Part shown: in pieces, positions 32,678-41,211 of the stretch
Numbering within the stretch: the first letter of the stretch is position 1
How the letters are laid out: every line of letters starts with the position of its first letter
Origin: Desulfobacterium sp.
GTDB taxonomy: Bacteria; Desulfobacterota; Desulfobacteria; Desulfobacterales; Desulfobacteraceae
Direction of reading: 5' to 3'
DNA: 64,000 nt
Assembly: GCA_030145245.1 (NCBI GenBank)
Contig: JAQYWC010000067.1
Coordinates: 62,001-126,000, forward strand
Notes under the pieces: generated by a model
What the model was told of the DNA's origin: nothing
Databases searched by the model: none
Seen by the model: the letters and a program-made list of their open reading frames with translations, nothing else
Made by a program: the position numbers and the translations under genes

Positions 32678-33643
32678 ATGAAAGATCCAAAATTAGAAGC
32701 AAAATTCAATACCCAGGCAGAGATGCTTGCCAACAAGGCAAAGAAACGGTTCAAGCACCTGCGCAAGCGGTTCAAGAAGCAGAACATCGAGATTTTCAGG
32801 CTCTACGACTGGGATATCCCCGAGATCAGGGCGGTGGTGGACTGGTATGCAGGCCATCTCGTCATTGCCGAGTACACGCGGCAGCACACGGTGCCCCAAT
32901 GGCTTCCCACCATGGCCAAGGCCCTTGCCACAGCCCTGGACGTGCCCATGAAAAATGTCCATCTCAAGGAGAGACGGGTGGGCAAGCAGGATGGCCACCG
33001 GTACGAGCGGATCGACCGCACCAACGCAAAAATCGTCATGAACGAACGGGACTTGAAGTTCATCATCAACCCCTTTGACTATGTTGACACAGGCCTCTTT
33101 TCCGACCACAGGAACACCCGAAAGATGGTGAGGGAGATGGCAGAAGGCAAGGATTTCCTCAACCTTTACTGCTACACGGGATCGTTCTCCTGCTATGCAG
33201 CAAAGGGAGGGGCCCGCACCACCCTGTCCGTGGACCGATCCGAAACCGCCGTCACCTGGGCCCGGGAAAACATGGAACTCAACAACATTGAGCCTGAAAC
33301 CAACGTTCTGGTCCAAGCCCCCACCTTTGAGTTTCTGAAACAGGCAGCAGAGGTGAACCGCTCCTTTGACCTGGCCGTGGTGGATCCCCCCTCGTTTTCC
33401 ACCTCCAGGGACAATGGTGAAGCGTTTGACATCGCACGGCACCATCCCAGGCTGCTCAGGGCGGTGATCCGGGTGATGCGCCCCGGTGGCACCATATTCT
33501 TCTCCACCAACCACCAGAACTTCACCCCCAAGATGGATGGCATCGCTGTCACCGAAGCGGTTGAGATCACCAGCAAAACCATCCCTGAAGACTACCAGAG
33601 CAAGAAAAAAACCATCCACCGCTGCTGGAAGATACGGGTATAA
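32678..33643 (+). CDS. rlmK: RlmK-type 23S rRNA guanine methyltransferase
   Basis: A 321-aa class I SAM-dependent methyltransferase. The whole protein resembles the RlmK half of E. coli RlmKL, which makes m7G2069 in 23S rRNA: a basic helical N-terminus (KKRFKHLRKRFKKQ), FRLYDWDIPE, LVIAEYTRQHT, then DYVDTGLFSDHRNTRKMV, motif I NLYCYTGSFSCYAAKGGA and motif IV VVDPPSFS. ATG 32678 is chosen because the promoter leaves almost no leader for ATG 32645; GAGACAGG lies upstream of it. The RlmL half is not fused here. The pyruvate-kinase-C-like gene follows after 17 bp. Confidence 0.85.
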   Translation: MKDPKLEAKFNTQAEMLANKAKKRFKHLRKRFKKQNIEIFRLYDWDIPEIRAVVDWYAGHLVIAEYTRQHTVPQWLPTMAKALATALDVPMKNVHLKERRVGKQDGHRYERIDRTNAKIVMNERDLKFIINPFDYVDTGLFSDHRNTRKMVREMAEGKDFLNLYCYTGSFSCYAAKGGARTTLSVDRSETAVTWARENMELNNIEPETNVLVQAPTFEFLKQAAEVNRSFDLAVVDPPSFSTSRDNGEAFDIARHHPRLLRAVIRVMRPGGTIFFSTNHQNFTPKMDGIAVTEAVEITSKTIPEDYQSKKKTIHRCWKIRV

Positions 33644-33660
33644 CCACAACAGGAAACCAA

Positions 33661-34221
33661 ATGAAGATATTTACAAAACCAGGCCATAAAAACACAGAGA
33701 GCGTTGTTGAACAGGTACAGGCAAAGGTCGCAGCCACCGGCATCACCCATATCGTTGTTGCCTCGTCCACGGGTGCCACGGCACTTAAATTTGCCGAGGC
33801 CCTTCCGGACTGCACCCTCTGCGTTGTATCCCTCTGCACCGGTGCCAAGGAGGCCAACCACCAGGTCATGGATGATACCATCCGGCAGGCCCTTGAAACA
33901 AAGGGCTGCAAGGTGATCACGGCGGCCCATGCCATGGGCGGCATCGGCCGGGCCGTGAAGAACAAGTTCTCAGCCATCCAGGTCGACGAGATCATCGCCC
34001 ACACCCTGAAGATCTTTGGCCAGGGCACCAAGGTCGCCGTGGAGGTGGCCATGATGGCGGCGGATGCAGGAGCTGTCAGGACAGACCAGCTGGTGATCAG
34101 TGTGGGAGGCTCCTCAAAGGGCGCAGACACGGCCCTGGTGATGCGGCCTGCCAACACCCACAACTTCTTTGATGTTAAGATCGACGAGATCATCTGCAAG
34201 CCGAAGATGAGCGGATTGTAA
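33661..34221 (+). CDS. Pyruvate kinase C-terminal-like domain protein
   Basis: A 186-aa stand-alone protein resembling the alpha/beta C-terminal (allosteric) domain of pyruvate kinase (COG1751-type). Features are ITHIVVASSTGATALKFAEAL, TLCVVSLCTGAKEAN, a central helix pair with AHAMGGIGRAV, and LVISVGGSSKGADTALVMRPA near the end. No catalytic barrel is present, so it is not itself a pyruvate kinase. Proteins of this type are common in anaerobes and archaea with no settled role; a nucleotide or metabolite-binding function is plausible. Confidence 0.82.
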   Translation: MKIFTKPGHKNTESVVEQVQAKVAATGITHIVVASSTGATALKFAEALPDCTLCVVSLCTGAKEANHQVMDDTIRQALETKGCKVITAAHAMGGIGRAVKNKFSAIQVDEIIAHTLKIFGQGTKVAVEVAMMAADAGAVRTDQLVISVGGSSKGADTALVMRPANTHNFFDVKIDEIICKPKMSGL

Positions 34222-34238
34222 AAAACCGTGTCCCCTGT

Positions 34239-34267
34239 TTGACATTGCAATGAAATCTTTTTACTAT
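34239..34267 (+). promoter_or_regulatory. Strong promoter for the DUF2959 lipoprotein gene
   Basis: TTGACA at 34239-34244, a 17-base spacer, and TACTAT at 34262-34267, one mismatch from consensus. The start codon lies about 35 bases beyond the expected start site with AAGGAG between, so the lipoprotein-hisD unit can be transcribed independently of rlmK. Confidence 0.7.
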
Positions 34268-34308
34268 TGACCACAATTTTTCAAAAAAACAGCCATCAAG
34301 GAGATAAC

Positions 34309-34974
34309 ATGAACACACGATATCTGCCAAGGTTCTACCCGTTGATCATCGCGGCCCTGTTTTCCATGGTTCTGGGGGCGTGTTCCACCACCTATTACAA
34401 CGCCATGGAGAAGATCGGCGTCCACAAGCGGGACATCCTGGTGGACCGGGTGGAAAAGGCACGGGATTCCCAGTCCGATGCCCAGGAGCAGTTCAAGAGC
34501 GCCCTGGAGCAGTTTGGTTCCGTGGTGAACCTGGAGCAGACCGAGCTCAAGACCGCCTATGAACGGGTGAATTCCGCCTATGAAGACAGCGAAGCCGCAG
34601 CAAAGGATGTCTCTGCCCGCATCGACAAGGTGGAGTCCGTGGCCGAGGCCCTGTTTGTCGAATGGGCCGAAGAGCTTGAGCTCTACCAGAACCCTGAGCT
34701 GAAAAGAGCCAGCCGCACACAGCTCAACCAGACAAAATCCCGCTACCGCTCCATGCTCGCCGTCATGCACAAGGCCGAAAAAAGCATGGAGCCCGTGCTC
34801 AAGACCTTCAGGGACAATGCCCTGTTCCTGAAGCACAACCTCAACGCCCAGGCCATCGGTTCCCTGCGCTATGAGTTCTCGGAGCTCCAGGAACGAATCA
34901 ACCGGCTGATCAGGGAGATGAACACCTCCATTGAATCCTCCAATCGATTTATAGACGAACTGACCAAAAGCTGA
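34309..34974 (+). CDS. DUF2959-family lipoprotein, coiled-coil
   Basis: A 221-aa exported lipoprotein: signal ending MVLGAC with the lipid-modified Cys at about residue 25. The mature part is almost entirely helical with long heptad patterns (DRVEKARDSQSDAQEQFKSA, ELKTAYERVNSAYEDSEAAA, SELQERINRLIREMNT). It fits the DUF2959 family, envelope proteins of unknown function. The start is ATG 34309 behind AAGGAG; an upstream TTG would fall inside the promoter. hisD follows after 28 bp and probably shares the transcript. Confidence 0.85.
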   Translation: MNTRYLPRFYPLIIAALFSMVLGACSTTYYNAMEKIGVHKRDILVDRVEKARDSQSDAQEQFKSALEQFGSVVNLEQTELKTAYERVNSAYEDSEAAAKDVSARIDKVESVAEALFVEWAEELELYQNPELKRASRTQLNQTKSRYRSMLAVMHKAEKSMEPVLKTFRDNALFLKHNLNAQAIGSLRYEFSELQERINRLIREMNTSIESSNRFIDELTKS

Positions 34975-35002
34975 CCATTTACCCATACAGGAAACAGAGA
35001 AA

Positions 35003-36301
35003 ATGAAGATCTACACCTACCCCTCTGACGAGGGAGAGCAGCGCGTTTGTGACACCATAGAGAGGGGCCTTGGATTTACCCCCGAAGATTACAAGGCTGT
35101 GGAGGCCTATATAGAGGATGTCAAGAAACGGGGTGACCAGGCCCTGGCCCAGTACACCAACCGGTTCGACTCCCCCCATGTCACCCCGGACACCCTGAAG
35201 GTGACCAAGGAAGAGATCGAAAAAGCCAAGGAGCTGGTGGACCCGGATTTCACAAGGGCCCTGGACCGGGCCGTTAACCAGCTTGAGACCTTCCACTCAC
35301 GCCAGCGCCAGAACTCCTGGATCGACACCCCCAGGGACGGTGTCATGGTGGGCCAGATGATCAGACCCGTGGACGCCGCCGGCATCTACGCCCCCGGCGC
35401 CAAGGGCGGCAAGACGCCCCTGGTCAGCTCCGTGCTCATGGGCGGTATCCCGGCAAAGGTGGCCGGGGTTCAGTCCCGCCTCCTCATGACCCCGCCCATG
35501 GAGGACGGCACCATCAACCCCTACATGCTGGTCGCAGCCGACCGTGTGGGCATCACCTCTATCTTCAAGGCGGGAAGCGCCTGGGCCATCGCAGCCCTGG
35601 CATTCGGTACCGCCACGGTTCCCAAGGTGGATGTGATCGTGGGACCGGGCAACATCTATGTAACCCTGGCCAAGAAGATCGTCTCCGGCACCGTCGGCAT
35701 CGACATGATCGCAGGCCCCAGCGAGATCCTTATCATCGCAGACAAGGGCGCCAACCCGGACTATCTTGCAGCAGATCTTCTCTCCCAGGCAGAGCACGAT
35801 CCCATGGCATCCTCCATTCTTGTCACCGACTCCATGGAGATCGCCAACGCAACCAGCAAAGCCCTGGAGACCCAGATAAAGGCCCTGTCGCGACAGGAGA
35901 TCGCCCAAAGCTCCATCGATGATTTTGGCGCCATCATGGTGGTTCCGGACATGGACACGGCCATCGCCCTTGCCAACCGCCTTGCCCCGGAGCACCTGGA
36001 GCTCATGATCGACAATCCCTTTGAGCAGGTGGGCAAGATCAGGAACGCAGGCGCGGTTTTCCTCGGCCCCTACACCCCGGAACCCATGGGGGATTACATT
36101 GCAGGCCCCAACCACGTTCTGCCCACCGCAGGCACAGCAAGGTTTTCCTCCGCCCTGAGCGTGGATAACTTCACCAAAAAGATGAGCCTCATCAATTACT
36201 CAAAAGAGGCCTTTGACCTGGAGGCCGAGGATGTGATGGTCCTGGCCGAGATCGAGGGCCTGGACGCACATGCAAACTCCGTCCGGGTAAGAACAAAGTA
36301 A
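35003..36301 (+). CDS. hisD: Histidinol dehydrogenase
   Basis: A 432-aa zinc enzyme that oxidises L-histidinol to L-histidine with two NAD+ in the last two steps of histidine synthesis. Family marks are RPVDAAGIYAPGAKG, VGPGNIYVTLAKK, GIDMIAGPSEILIIAD, the zinc/catalytic motifs SQAEHDP, LAPEHLEL (general acid/base Glu-His) and GDYIAGPNHVLPT, and the late zinc His in LDAHANSV. Length and motifs are complete. It stands apart from other his genes. HisD homologues acting on other alcohols exist (for example sulfopropanediol dehydrogenase), so a non-histidine role is not fully excluded. Confidence 0.93.
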   Translation: MKIYTYPSDEGEQRVCDTIERGLGFTPEDYKAVEAYIEDVKKRGDQALAQYTNRFDSPHVTPDTLKVTKEEIEKAKELVDPDFTRALDRAVNQLETFHSRQRQNSWIDTPRDGVMVGQMIRPVDAAGIYAPGAKGGKTPLVSSVLMGGIPAKVAGVQSRLLMTPPMEDGTINPYMLVAADRVGITSIFKAGSAWAIAALAFGTATVPKVDVIVGPGNIYVTLAKKIVSGTVGIDMIAGPSEILIIADKGANPDYLAADLLSQAEHDPMASSILVTDSMEIANATSKALETQIKALSRQEIAQSSIDDFGAIMVVPDMDTAIALANRLAPEHLELMIDNPFEQVGKIRNAGAVFLGPYTPEPMGDYIAGPNHVLPTAGTARFSSALSVDNFTKKMSLINYSKEAFDLEAEDVMVLAEIEGLDAHANSVRVRTK

Positions 36302-36320
36302 ACGCCAATTTCAAAACCAC

Positions 36321-36347
36321 CCTTGTCCCGGAACGTCCGGGACAAGG
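36321..36347 (+). terminator. Hairpin terminator after hisD
   Basis: CCTTGTCCCGGA and TCCGGGACAAGG form a perfect 12-bp stem with a 3-base loop, 19 bp after the hisD stop. There is no T-run, so it may act with Rho or as a 3'-end stabiliser; it can fold on both strands. Confidence 0.6.
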
Positions 36348-36357
36348 ATGCCGGATT

Positions 36358-36386
36358 ACCCCCTTATGGCACATACCATTTGGGGG
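36358..36386 (-). terminator. Hairpin after the SGNH gene
   Basis: CCCCC-TT-ATGG and CCAT-TT-GGGGG pair around CACATA, with an internal T/T mismatch. The hairpin starts two bases beyond the stop codon of the minus-strand SGNH gene. It probably ends the acylation transcript, with the hisD hairpin next to it serving the other strand. Confidence 0.45.
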
Positions 36387-36387
36387 A

Positions 36388-37368
36388 CTAAATGCCTGGG
36401 CAACGTCCACAGTAATGTGCATTTTCAAGGATATTGTCCGCCCTTAAGAAAGCCACAAACAATTCCGTAAAAAGATCCGCCCCTTTTGAGTTCAAATGAT
36501 CAATATCATAAAAAAACTCAGACTTGTTTTTGAAATGGCGATCATGACTGAAATCATACCAGGGGATCTGTTCGTTTACGGCGATTGATCTCATCACATC
36601 CATGGACCGGTTAGTCGAGGCATCATCCCCGTAATAGTTTGGAGAGACACCAATAACCATACGGATGTTTTTATTTTTTGCATTTTTGATAAATGAAGCA
36701 AAGGCTGCAATAAAATGATCATCAAGCGCTAAATTGATTTCTTCGTTTGATCCCGGTGTCTTGTATTCTGAAAAAACGCAGTTCTTTTTATTCTCATTAA
36801 ACGGCATATACCCGTCAAGATCATTTTGAGGAAAAAAATAATATTTTATCGCATGAAGAATCGTTGAATTGGTTTGATATGACTTAAACAGCATTTTAAG
36901 ATCGGTACATCTGGATTGTAAACTTAGAACAGGCTTGAGAATGTCGTGATGGTTTCCATAATAGGGTCGTAAATCAATCAGTCTGTCATAGACTTTCTGG
37001 GATTCGAACAGCCAATATGAATCAACATTCAAGATAATCAGTTTCGGTCGAGTTCTTTCTAAAATGATTTTTTGAAGCGCGGAATGAAATAGAATCCCCT
37101 GCCCCTGCACGCCGACATTATAGCACGATTCGCCCAACCTTTTTTCAACGATTGCCGGAACATAATGTCTGTTTGCATGGGAGCTTCCAAAAATTAATAT
37201 TTCATCGGATGCTTTTTCTATGGCATGTGTAATTCTCGAATACTTACCACTTTTTTGACTGAAGAAGATTTGTTTCGCAACACCCCCTAAGGTAAAATCT
37301 ATCATCAGAAAAAGAATGACAAACTTCACTAATTTAACGGCGAGCATTTTATATTCTTGATTAATCAT
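36388..37368 (-). CDS. SGNH-like protein paired with an MBOAT acyltransferase
   Basis: A 326-aa protein with one N-terminal membrane anchor (about 10-30) and a periplasmic domain. The segment ILIFGSSHANRHYVP matches SGNH block I with the Ser nucleophile, and DIDHLNSKGADLF near the end supplies the Asp-x-x-His pair. Proteins of this layout next to an MBOAT gene (AlgX/AlgJ- or DltD-like) move acyl groups onto exported polysaccharides. It follows the MBOAT gene by 3 bp. Both genes are AT-rich. The nearby exopolysaccharide is the probable target (inference). Confidence 0.78.
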   Translation of the reverse strand: MINQEYKMLAVKLVKFVILFLMIDFTLGGVAKQIFFSQKSGKYSRITHAIEKASDEILIFGSSHANRHYVPAIVEKRLGESCYNVGVQGQGILFHSALQKIILERTRPKLIILNVDSYWLFESQKVYDRLIDLRPYYGNHHDILKPVLSLQSRCTDLKMLFKSYQTNSTILHAIKYYFFPQNDLDGYMPFNENKKNCVFSEYKTPGSNEEINLALDDHFIAAFASFIKNAKNKNIRMVIGVSPNYYGDDASTNRSMDVMRSIAVNEQIPWYDFSHDRHFKNKSEFFYDIDHLNSKGADLFTELFVAFLRADNILENAHYCGRCPGI

Positions 37369-37371
37369 AAT

Positions 37372-38781
37372 TCAAAATTGAAAATATATAAATTGACTCT
37401 CCCCAAAAACCCCGATGAACAAAATAACGAAAACAAGAACGGCATATGCAGACATCCGTACAAAATCGAACTGATTCTTTGATATTGTAAAAAGAAAATC
37501 ATAATATTCCATTTTAATTTCACCGACCACCAGCATTAAAATTGCAATCGTAGCATACAGGGGCGCAACGATATCGTTCCCATTGCCGATATACAATTCA
37601 CCTGGGCTTGTTACGATGGTTCTCAGGATGTAAAAAGCATCATCCAGGGTGTTGGCCCTAAAAAATATCCATGAGAAATTCACCAACAAAAATGTAACCG
37701 CCACATTGACGAGACTTTTCCTTCTATCTTTAAAAAAAGAATTTTCAACAATCAAATACACCCCATTTAAACCACCCCATAAAACAAACGTCCAATTCGC
37801 ACCATGCCATAATCCACAAATTAAAAAAGTGATAAAAAGATTCATCAACCATCGTGGTTTTTCAACGCGATTTCCCCCAAGGGGGATATACAGATAATCT
37901 CTTAGCCATGTTGAAAGAGAAATATGCCACCGCCGCCAGAATTCACCCATGGAATGGGCCAAATAAGGTCTTTTAAAATTTGTCATCAATTGAATTCCAA
38001 ACAGCTTGGCAGTCCCGATTGCAATTAAGGAATACCCGGCAAAATCCCCATAAATCTGGAAAGCGAATAAAAAAGTCGCGGCAAGAAAAGTTAATCCGCC
38101 ATGCATAGGAACATTATTGTACACGGCATTCACATAAATAGCGGCCCGGTCGGCAACAACCAATTTCAAAAAGAACCCCCATATCATAAGTTTCATTCCA
38201 TGGGAGATATTGGAGTAAAGGAATACTTTTTTGGTAAGAAACTGTGGTAAAAGATGGGTCGCCCTTTCAATAGGACCGGCTACCAGTTGAGGAAAAAAGG
38301 CCACAAATGTAAAGAAAGAAACAATATCCCCATGGGGCGTCAGTTTCCGTTTATAGACATCAATTGAATAGCTTAATGTTTGAAAGGTATAAAAACTGAT
38401 ACCCACAGGCAGGATAATACTAAGACACTCAAAATCAATTTGACCGCCAAAAAAAGAAAACGCCCGTATAAATGATTCCAGGAAAAAATTGGAGTACTTA
38501 AAGTAACCCAACATCGCCAGATTACAGGTAAGGCTGACAAGCAACAGGCCTTTTCTTACTTTTTCATTTCCATTCAGTCTCAACAGACAAAGACCGATGA
38601 GATAGTCAACAAAAGAACTAAAAACAATAAGCAATAGAAAGCGTTTGTCCCACCATCCATAAAAAACATAACTGGCGATTAACAAGCACAGATTCTGACA
38701 TTTCACATTGTTCTGCAACAACCAATATGAGACAAACACCATGGGTAAAAACACTGCAAAATCAATTGAGTTAAACAGCAT
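37372..38781 (-). CDS. MBOAT-family membrane O-acyltransferase (AlgI/DltB-like)
   Basis: A 469-aa polytopic membrane protein with about 10-12 helices. It has the AlgI-type signature GEFWRRWHISLSTWLRDYLYIPLGGNR and the catalytic-His region ICGLWHGANWTFVLWGG. Such proteins take acyl (usually acetyl) groups from the cytoplasm across the membrane for attachment to polysaccharide by a partner enzyme, here the adjacent SGNH protein. It is the first gene of a two-gene AT-rich unit, divergent from the exopolysaccharide operon. Confidence 0.9.
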   Translation of the reverse strand: MLFNSIDFAVFLPMVFVSYWLLQNNVKCQNLCLLIASYVFYGWWDKRFLLLIVFSSFVDYLIGLCLLRLNGNEKVRKGLLLVSLTCNLAMLGYFKYSNFFLESFIRAFSFFGGQIDFECLSIILPVGISFYTFQTLSYSIDVYKRKLTPHGDIVSFFTFVAFFPQLVAGPIERATHLLPQFLTKKVFLYSNISHGMKLMIWGFFLKLVVADRAAIYVNAVYNNVPMHGGLTFLAATFLFAFQIYGDFAGYSLIAIGTAKLFGIQLMTNFKRPYLAHSMGEFWRRWHISLSTWLRDYLYIPLGGNRVEKPRWLMNLFITFLICGLWHGANWTFVLWGGLNGVYLIVENSFFKDRRKSLVNVAVTFLLVNFSWIFFRANTLDDAFYILRTIVTSPGELYIGNGNDIVAPLYATIAILMLVVGEIKMEYYDFLFTISKNQFDFVRMSAYAVLVFVILFIGVFGESQFIYFQF

Positions 38782-39360
38782 ACGTCGCGGTCGTCTTTGA
38801 TTGTTTAACCGGGATAGGCAACCAGTGGATCACCTGAGGTCTTTCCCGGAGCCGTCCCCCGACATCCGTTAAACGCAAACGAACACCGGTAAAGAGCCAC
38901 ATAAAAACAAACGGGACTGTTCGAATCTGCCGCATCAATCAAATTCCCTTTGGCTTCATTTCCCATGATTCCGAATTCTTAATTGTAATAAAACAGGATG
39001 GTAATATACCCAGTTCGACGGATAAAATCAACCGTTCATTTACTTCCCCCCGTTACTAAATCAAACAAAACTTAATTCACTCCGAAAGCTAAATCAGGCA
39101 CCGCTGACATTACTTCGTATTTAACGACAAAAAGGACTGCCGGATACCGCCCCCGGAACCTTGCAACGCGCATACCCATTGGACTTTTTCTATTTTTTAA
39201 GTTGACAATCACAAAGTCATTAGAGTAGTAATAACACTTCACACATTATTGAGAAGGTATTTTTAGACAGAACAGTTATTTGAGTTGTTGAGCTTTATAT
39301 TTTTAAGAGTATCAAGGGAACAGAACTGAGACCTTACTTGTTAAAAAGAGAGCGAGCAAA
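38782..39360. other. 579-bp divergent intergenic region
   Basis: I find no gene here; all frames are broken. The stretch is AT-rich in its middle and right parts. It must hold the start sites for the leftward acylation pair and the rightward exopolysaccharide operon. The only clear signal is the TTGACA box at 39202. The long leader after it (about 120 bases to ATG 39361) leaves room for regulatory binding or an RNA element. No tRNA-like or CRISPR-like pattern is seen. Confidence 0.6.
39202..39231 (+). promoter_or_regulatory. Likely promoter of the exopolysaccharide operon
   Basis: There is a perfect TTGACA at 39202-39207, and TAGTAA at 39226-39231 after 18 bases. It is followed by a leader of roughly 120 bases before the first gene. 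Confidence 0.45.
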
Positions 39361-40179
39361 ATGGATACAAAGTTCACTTTAAAACCGATCGCAAATATTA
39401 CCAGGAGGAGACCAGCCTCCGGAAAAACCAGCCGCTTGGCCGCGTTATTCCCCCTGCAGTATCTCAAAAAACGGCGATACTCCAAACTGCTGATATGTTT
39501 AAATTATTGCATAGCCATACCGGCACTTGTTTTCACGTTTCCCGTCATGGCCGCCATTGCTGTGGCCATCAAAATCGATTCCCCTGGTCCCGCCATTTTT
39601 CGTCAAAAACGCGTGGGCAAGAATCGTAGAGCGACGGCAGACCGCAGGATCTCGGATAAAAATCAAACCGTTCAATGTGACAGGCGGCAAGTGCAGAAGA
39701 GACGGGAAGATCTCGGCGGACGCCCGTTCACGTTTTACAAATTTCGAACCATGAAAACAAATGCCAAAGAGCTATATCCCGAATTATATGAATATAAATA
39801 CTCCGAACCGGAACTGAAGAGCTTAAAATTCAAGAACAATGAAGACCCCCGGGTAACCCGGGTTGGCAAATGGCTTCGCAAAACAACCCTCGACGAACTG
39901 CCGAATTTCATAAATGTACTTACCGGTGACATGAACCTTGTGGGCCCCCGCCCGGAAATCCCGGAGATGGCAAAGTATTACAAGGGAGAACAAAAGAGAA
40001 AATTCAGTGTAAAACCCGGGGTGACCGGTCTTGCCCAAATCAGTGGCCGTGGGGATTTGAAATTCAATGAAACCATCCAGTATGATATTGAATACCTCTC
40101 CCAAAGAAGCTTTTTGAAGGACCTGTCAATACTTGTAAAAACGTTGGAGGCTTTGATTTTCCGGCGTGGGGCTTATTAA
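39361..40179 (+). CDS. Exopolysaccharide priming sugar transferase
   Basis: A 272-aa bacterial sugar transferase (phosphoglycosyl transferase). One hydrophobic membrane segment lies at about residues 43-70, followed by the catalytic part with [46 protein letters not shown] and [16 protein letters not shown]. It should place the first sugar phosphate on undecaprenyl phosphate. Between RVGKNRR and FTFYKFRTM, where relatives normally have a few residues, there is an insert of about 33 Arg/Asp/Gln-rich residues (89-121, including [10 protein letters not shown] and [12 protein letters not shown]). The N-terminal extension of about 40 basic residues is cytoplasmic. Confidence 0.92.
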   Translation: MDTKFTLKPIANITRRRPASGKTSRLAALFPLQYLKKRRYSKLLICLNYCIAIPALVFTFPVMAAIAVAIKIDSPGPAIFRQKRVGKNRRATADRRISDKNQTVQCDRRQVQKRREDLGGRPFTFYKFRTMKTNAKELYPELYEYKYSEPELKSLKFKNNEDPRVTRVGKWLRKTTLDELPNFINVLTGDMNLVGPRPEIPEMAKYYKGEQKRKFSVKPGVTGLAQISGRGDLKFNETIQYDIEYLSQRSFLKDLSILVKTLEALIFRRGAY

Positions 40180-40226
40180 AACCGGATTTTTGTTTTTTTT
40201 TGCCAACCACCATGGGGAGGGTGTTT

Positions 40227-41189
40227 ATGTCTGAAGATATGGTCGGTGTTATACTTGCAGCGGGTCGTGGTACGAGAATGGCCCCTTTCAATAAAAACTA
40301 TCCCAAGCCAACGCTACCCATCTGCAATCAACCGTTGATGGCCTATCAGATTGCCATCATGAAGCAATCAGGAATTCGGAAGATTTACATAGTCATCGGC
40401 CATTTAGGCTATGAAATTTCCCGAACCATCGGAGACGGCAAAGATTTTGATGTGGAGATACACTATGTTGAACAGTCCGACACCCTCGGCATTGCCCATG
40501 CTGTGGGACAGTTGGAACCCTACATCAATTCTCCGTTTCTGTTATTTTTAGGGGATATCTATTTCCATGGCAACGGCATCAGGCAGGTGATGGAGGATTA
40601 CAGGCGTTCACCGGATGGAAGTCTGATATTTGTCAAGGAAGAAGATGACCCGGAAGCCATCAAAAAGAATTTTGCCGTCATCTATGACCCGGAAACAGGG
40701 CGAATTCAAAGGGTGATCGAAAAACCGAGACATGTCAAGAACCGGATGAAAGGATGCGGGATTTACCTGTTTGACCTCCCCATTTTTGATGCGATCCGAA
40801 GAACCCCGCGAACAGCCTTGAGGGATGAGTATGAATTGACAGATTCCATTCAAATACTCATTGACGATGGGGAGCCTGTCACCATTGCCAAGGCCATTGA
40901 AAATGATATCAACCTGACCTCGCCTTCGGATCTGTTGCGGGTGAACCTCTATGAACTTGATAACCAAGGTCTCGGGCAACTGGTTGATGCCACATCCAAA
41001 GTCGATGAAAATTCCCAAATCCGGCATACGGTCATCGGACCCAATGCTGAAATCCGGGGCCACGGCACCCTGAAGGACTCCCTTGTTTTGGGAAATACCA
41101 CCGTGGATCTGAACGGAGAAGTAATTTCAAATCATATCATGACACCCAACTTGGCCATTGACTGTAAGGCCATGTGTTATTCAAAATAA
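40227..41189 (+). CDS. Sugar-phosphate nucleotidyltransferase
   Basis: A 320-aa NDP-sugar pyrophosphorylase-type enzyme. The N-terminal Rossmann part begins VGVILAAGRGTRMAPFNKNYPKP, with the substrate-binding segments FLLFLGDIYFHG and KGCGIYLFDLPIF. The C-terminal ~70 residues show left-handed beta-helix hexads (SQIRHTVIGPNAEIRGHGTLKDSLVLGNTTV). ATG 40227 is chosen because GGGGAGG sits five to six bases upstream; earlier in-frame starts (TTG 40200, ATG 40212) lack this. It activates a sugar for the operon's glycosyltransferases; glucose-1-phosphate thymidylyl- or uridylyltransferase are the leading options. Confidence 0.88.
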   Translation: MSEDMVGVILAAGRGTRMAPFNKNYPKPTLPICNQPLMAYQIAIMKQSGIRKIYIVIGHLGYEISRTIGDGKDFDVEIHYVEQSDTLGIAHAVGQLEPYINSPFLLFLGDIYFHGNGIRQVMEDYRRSPDGSLIFVKEEDDPEAIKKNFAVIYDPETGRIQRVIEKPRHVKNRMKGCGIYLFDLPIFDAIRRTPRTALRDEYELTDSIQILIDDGEPVTIAKAIENDINLTSPSDLLRVNLYELDNQGLGQLVDATSKVDENSQIRHTVIGPNAEIRGHGTLKDSLVLGNTTVDLNGEVISNHIMTPNLAIDCKAMCYSK

Positions 41190-41211
41190 GTTCTTTTGAT
41201 AAGGAGAAACG

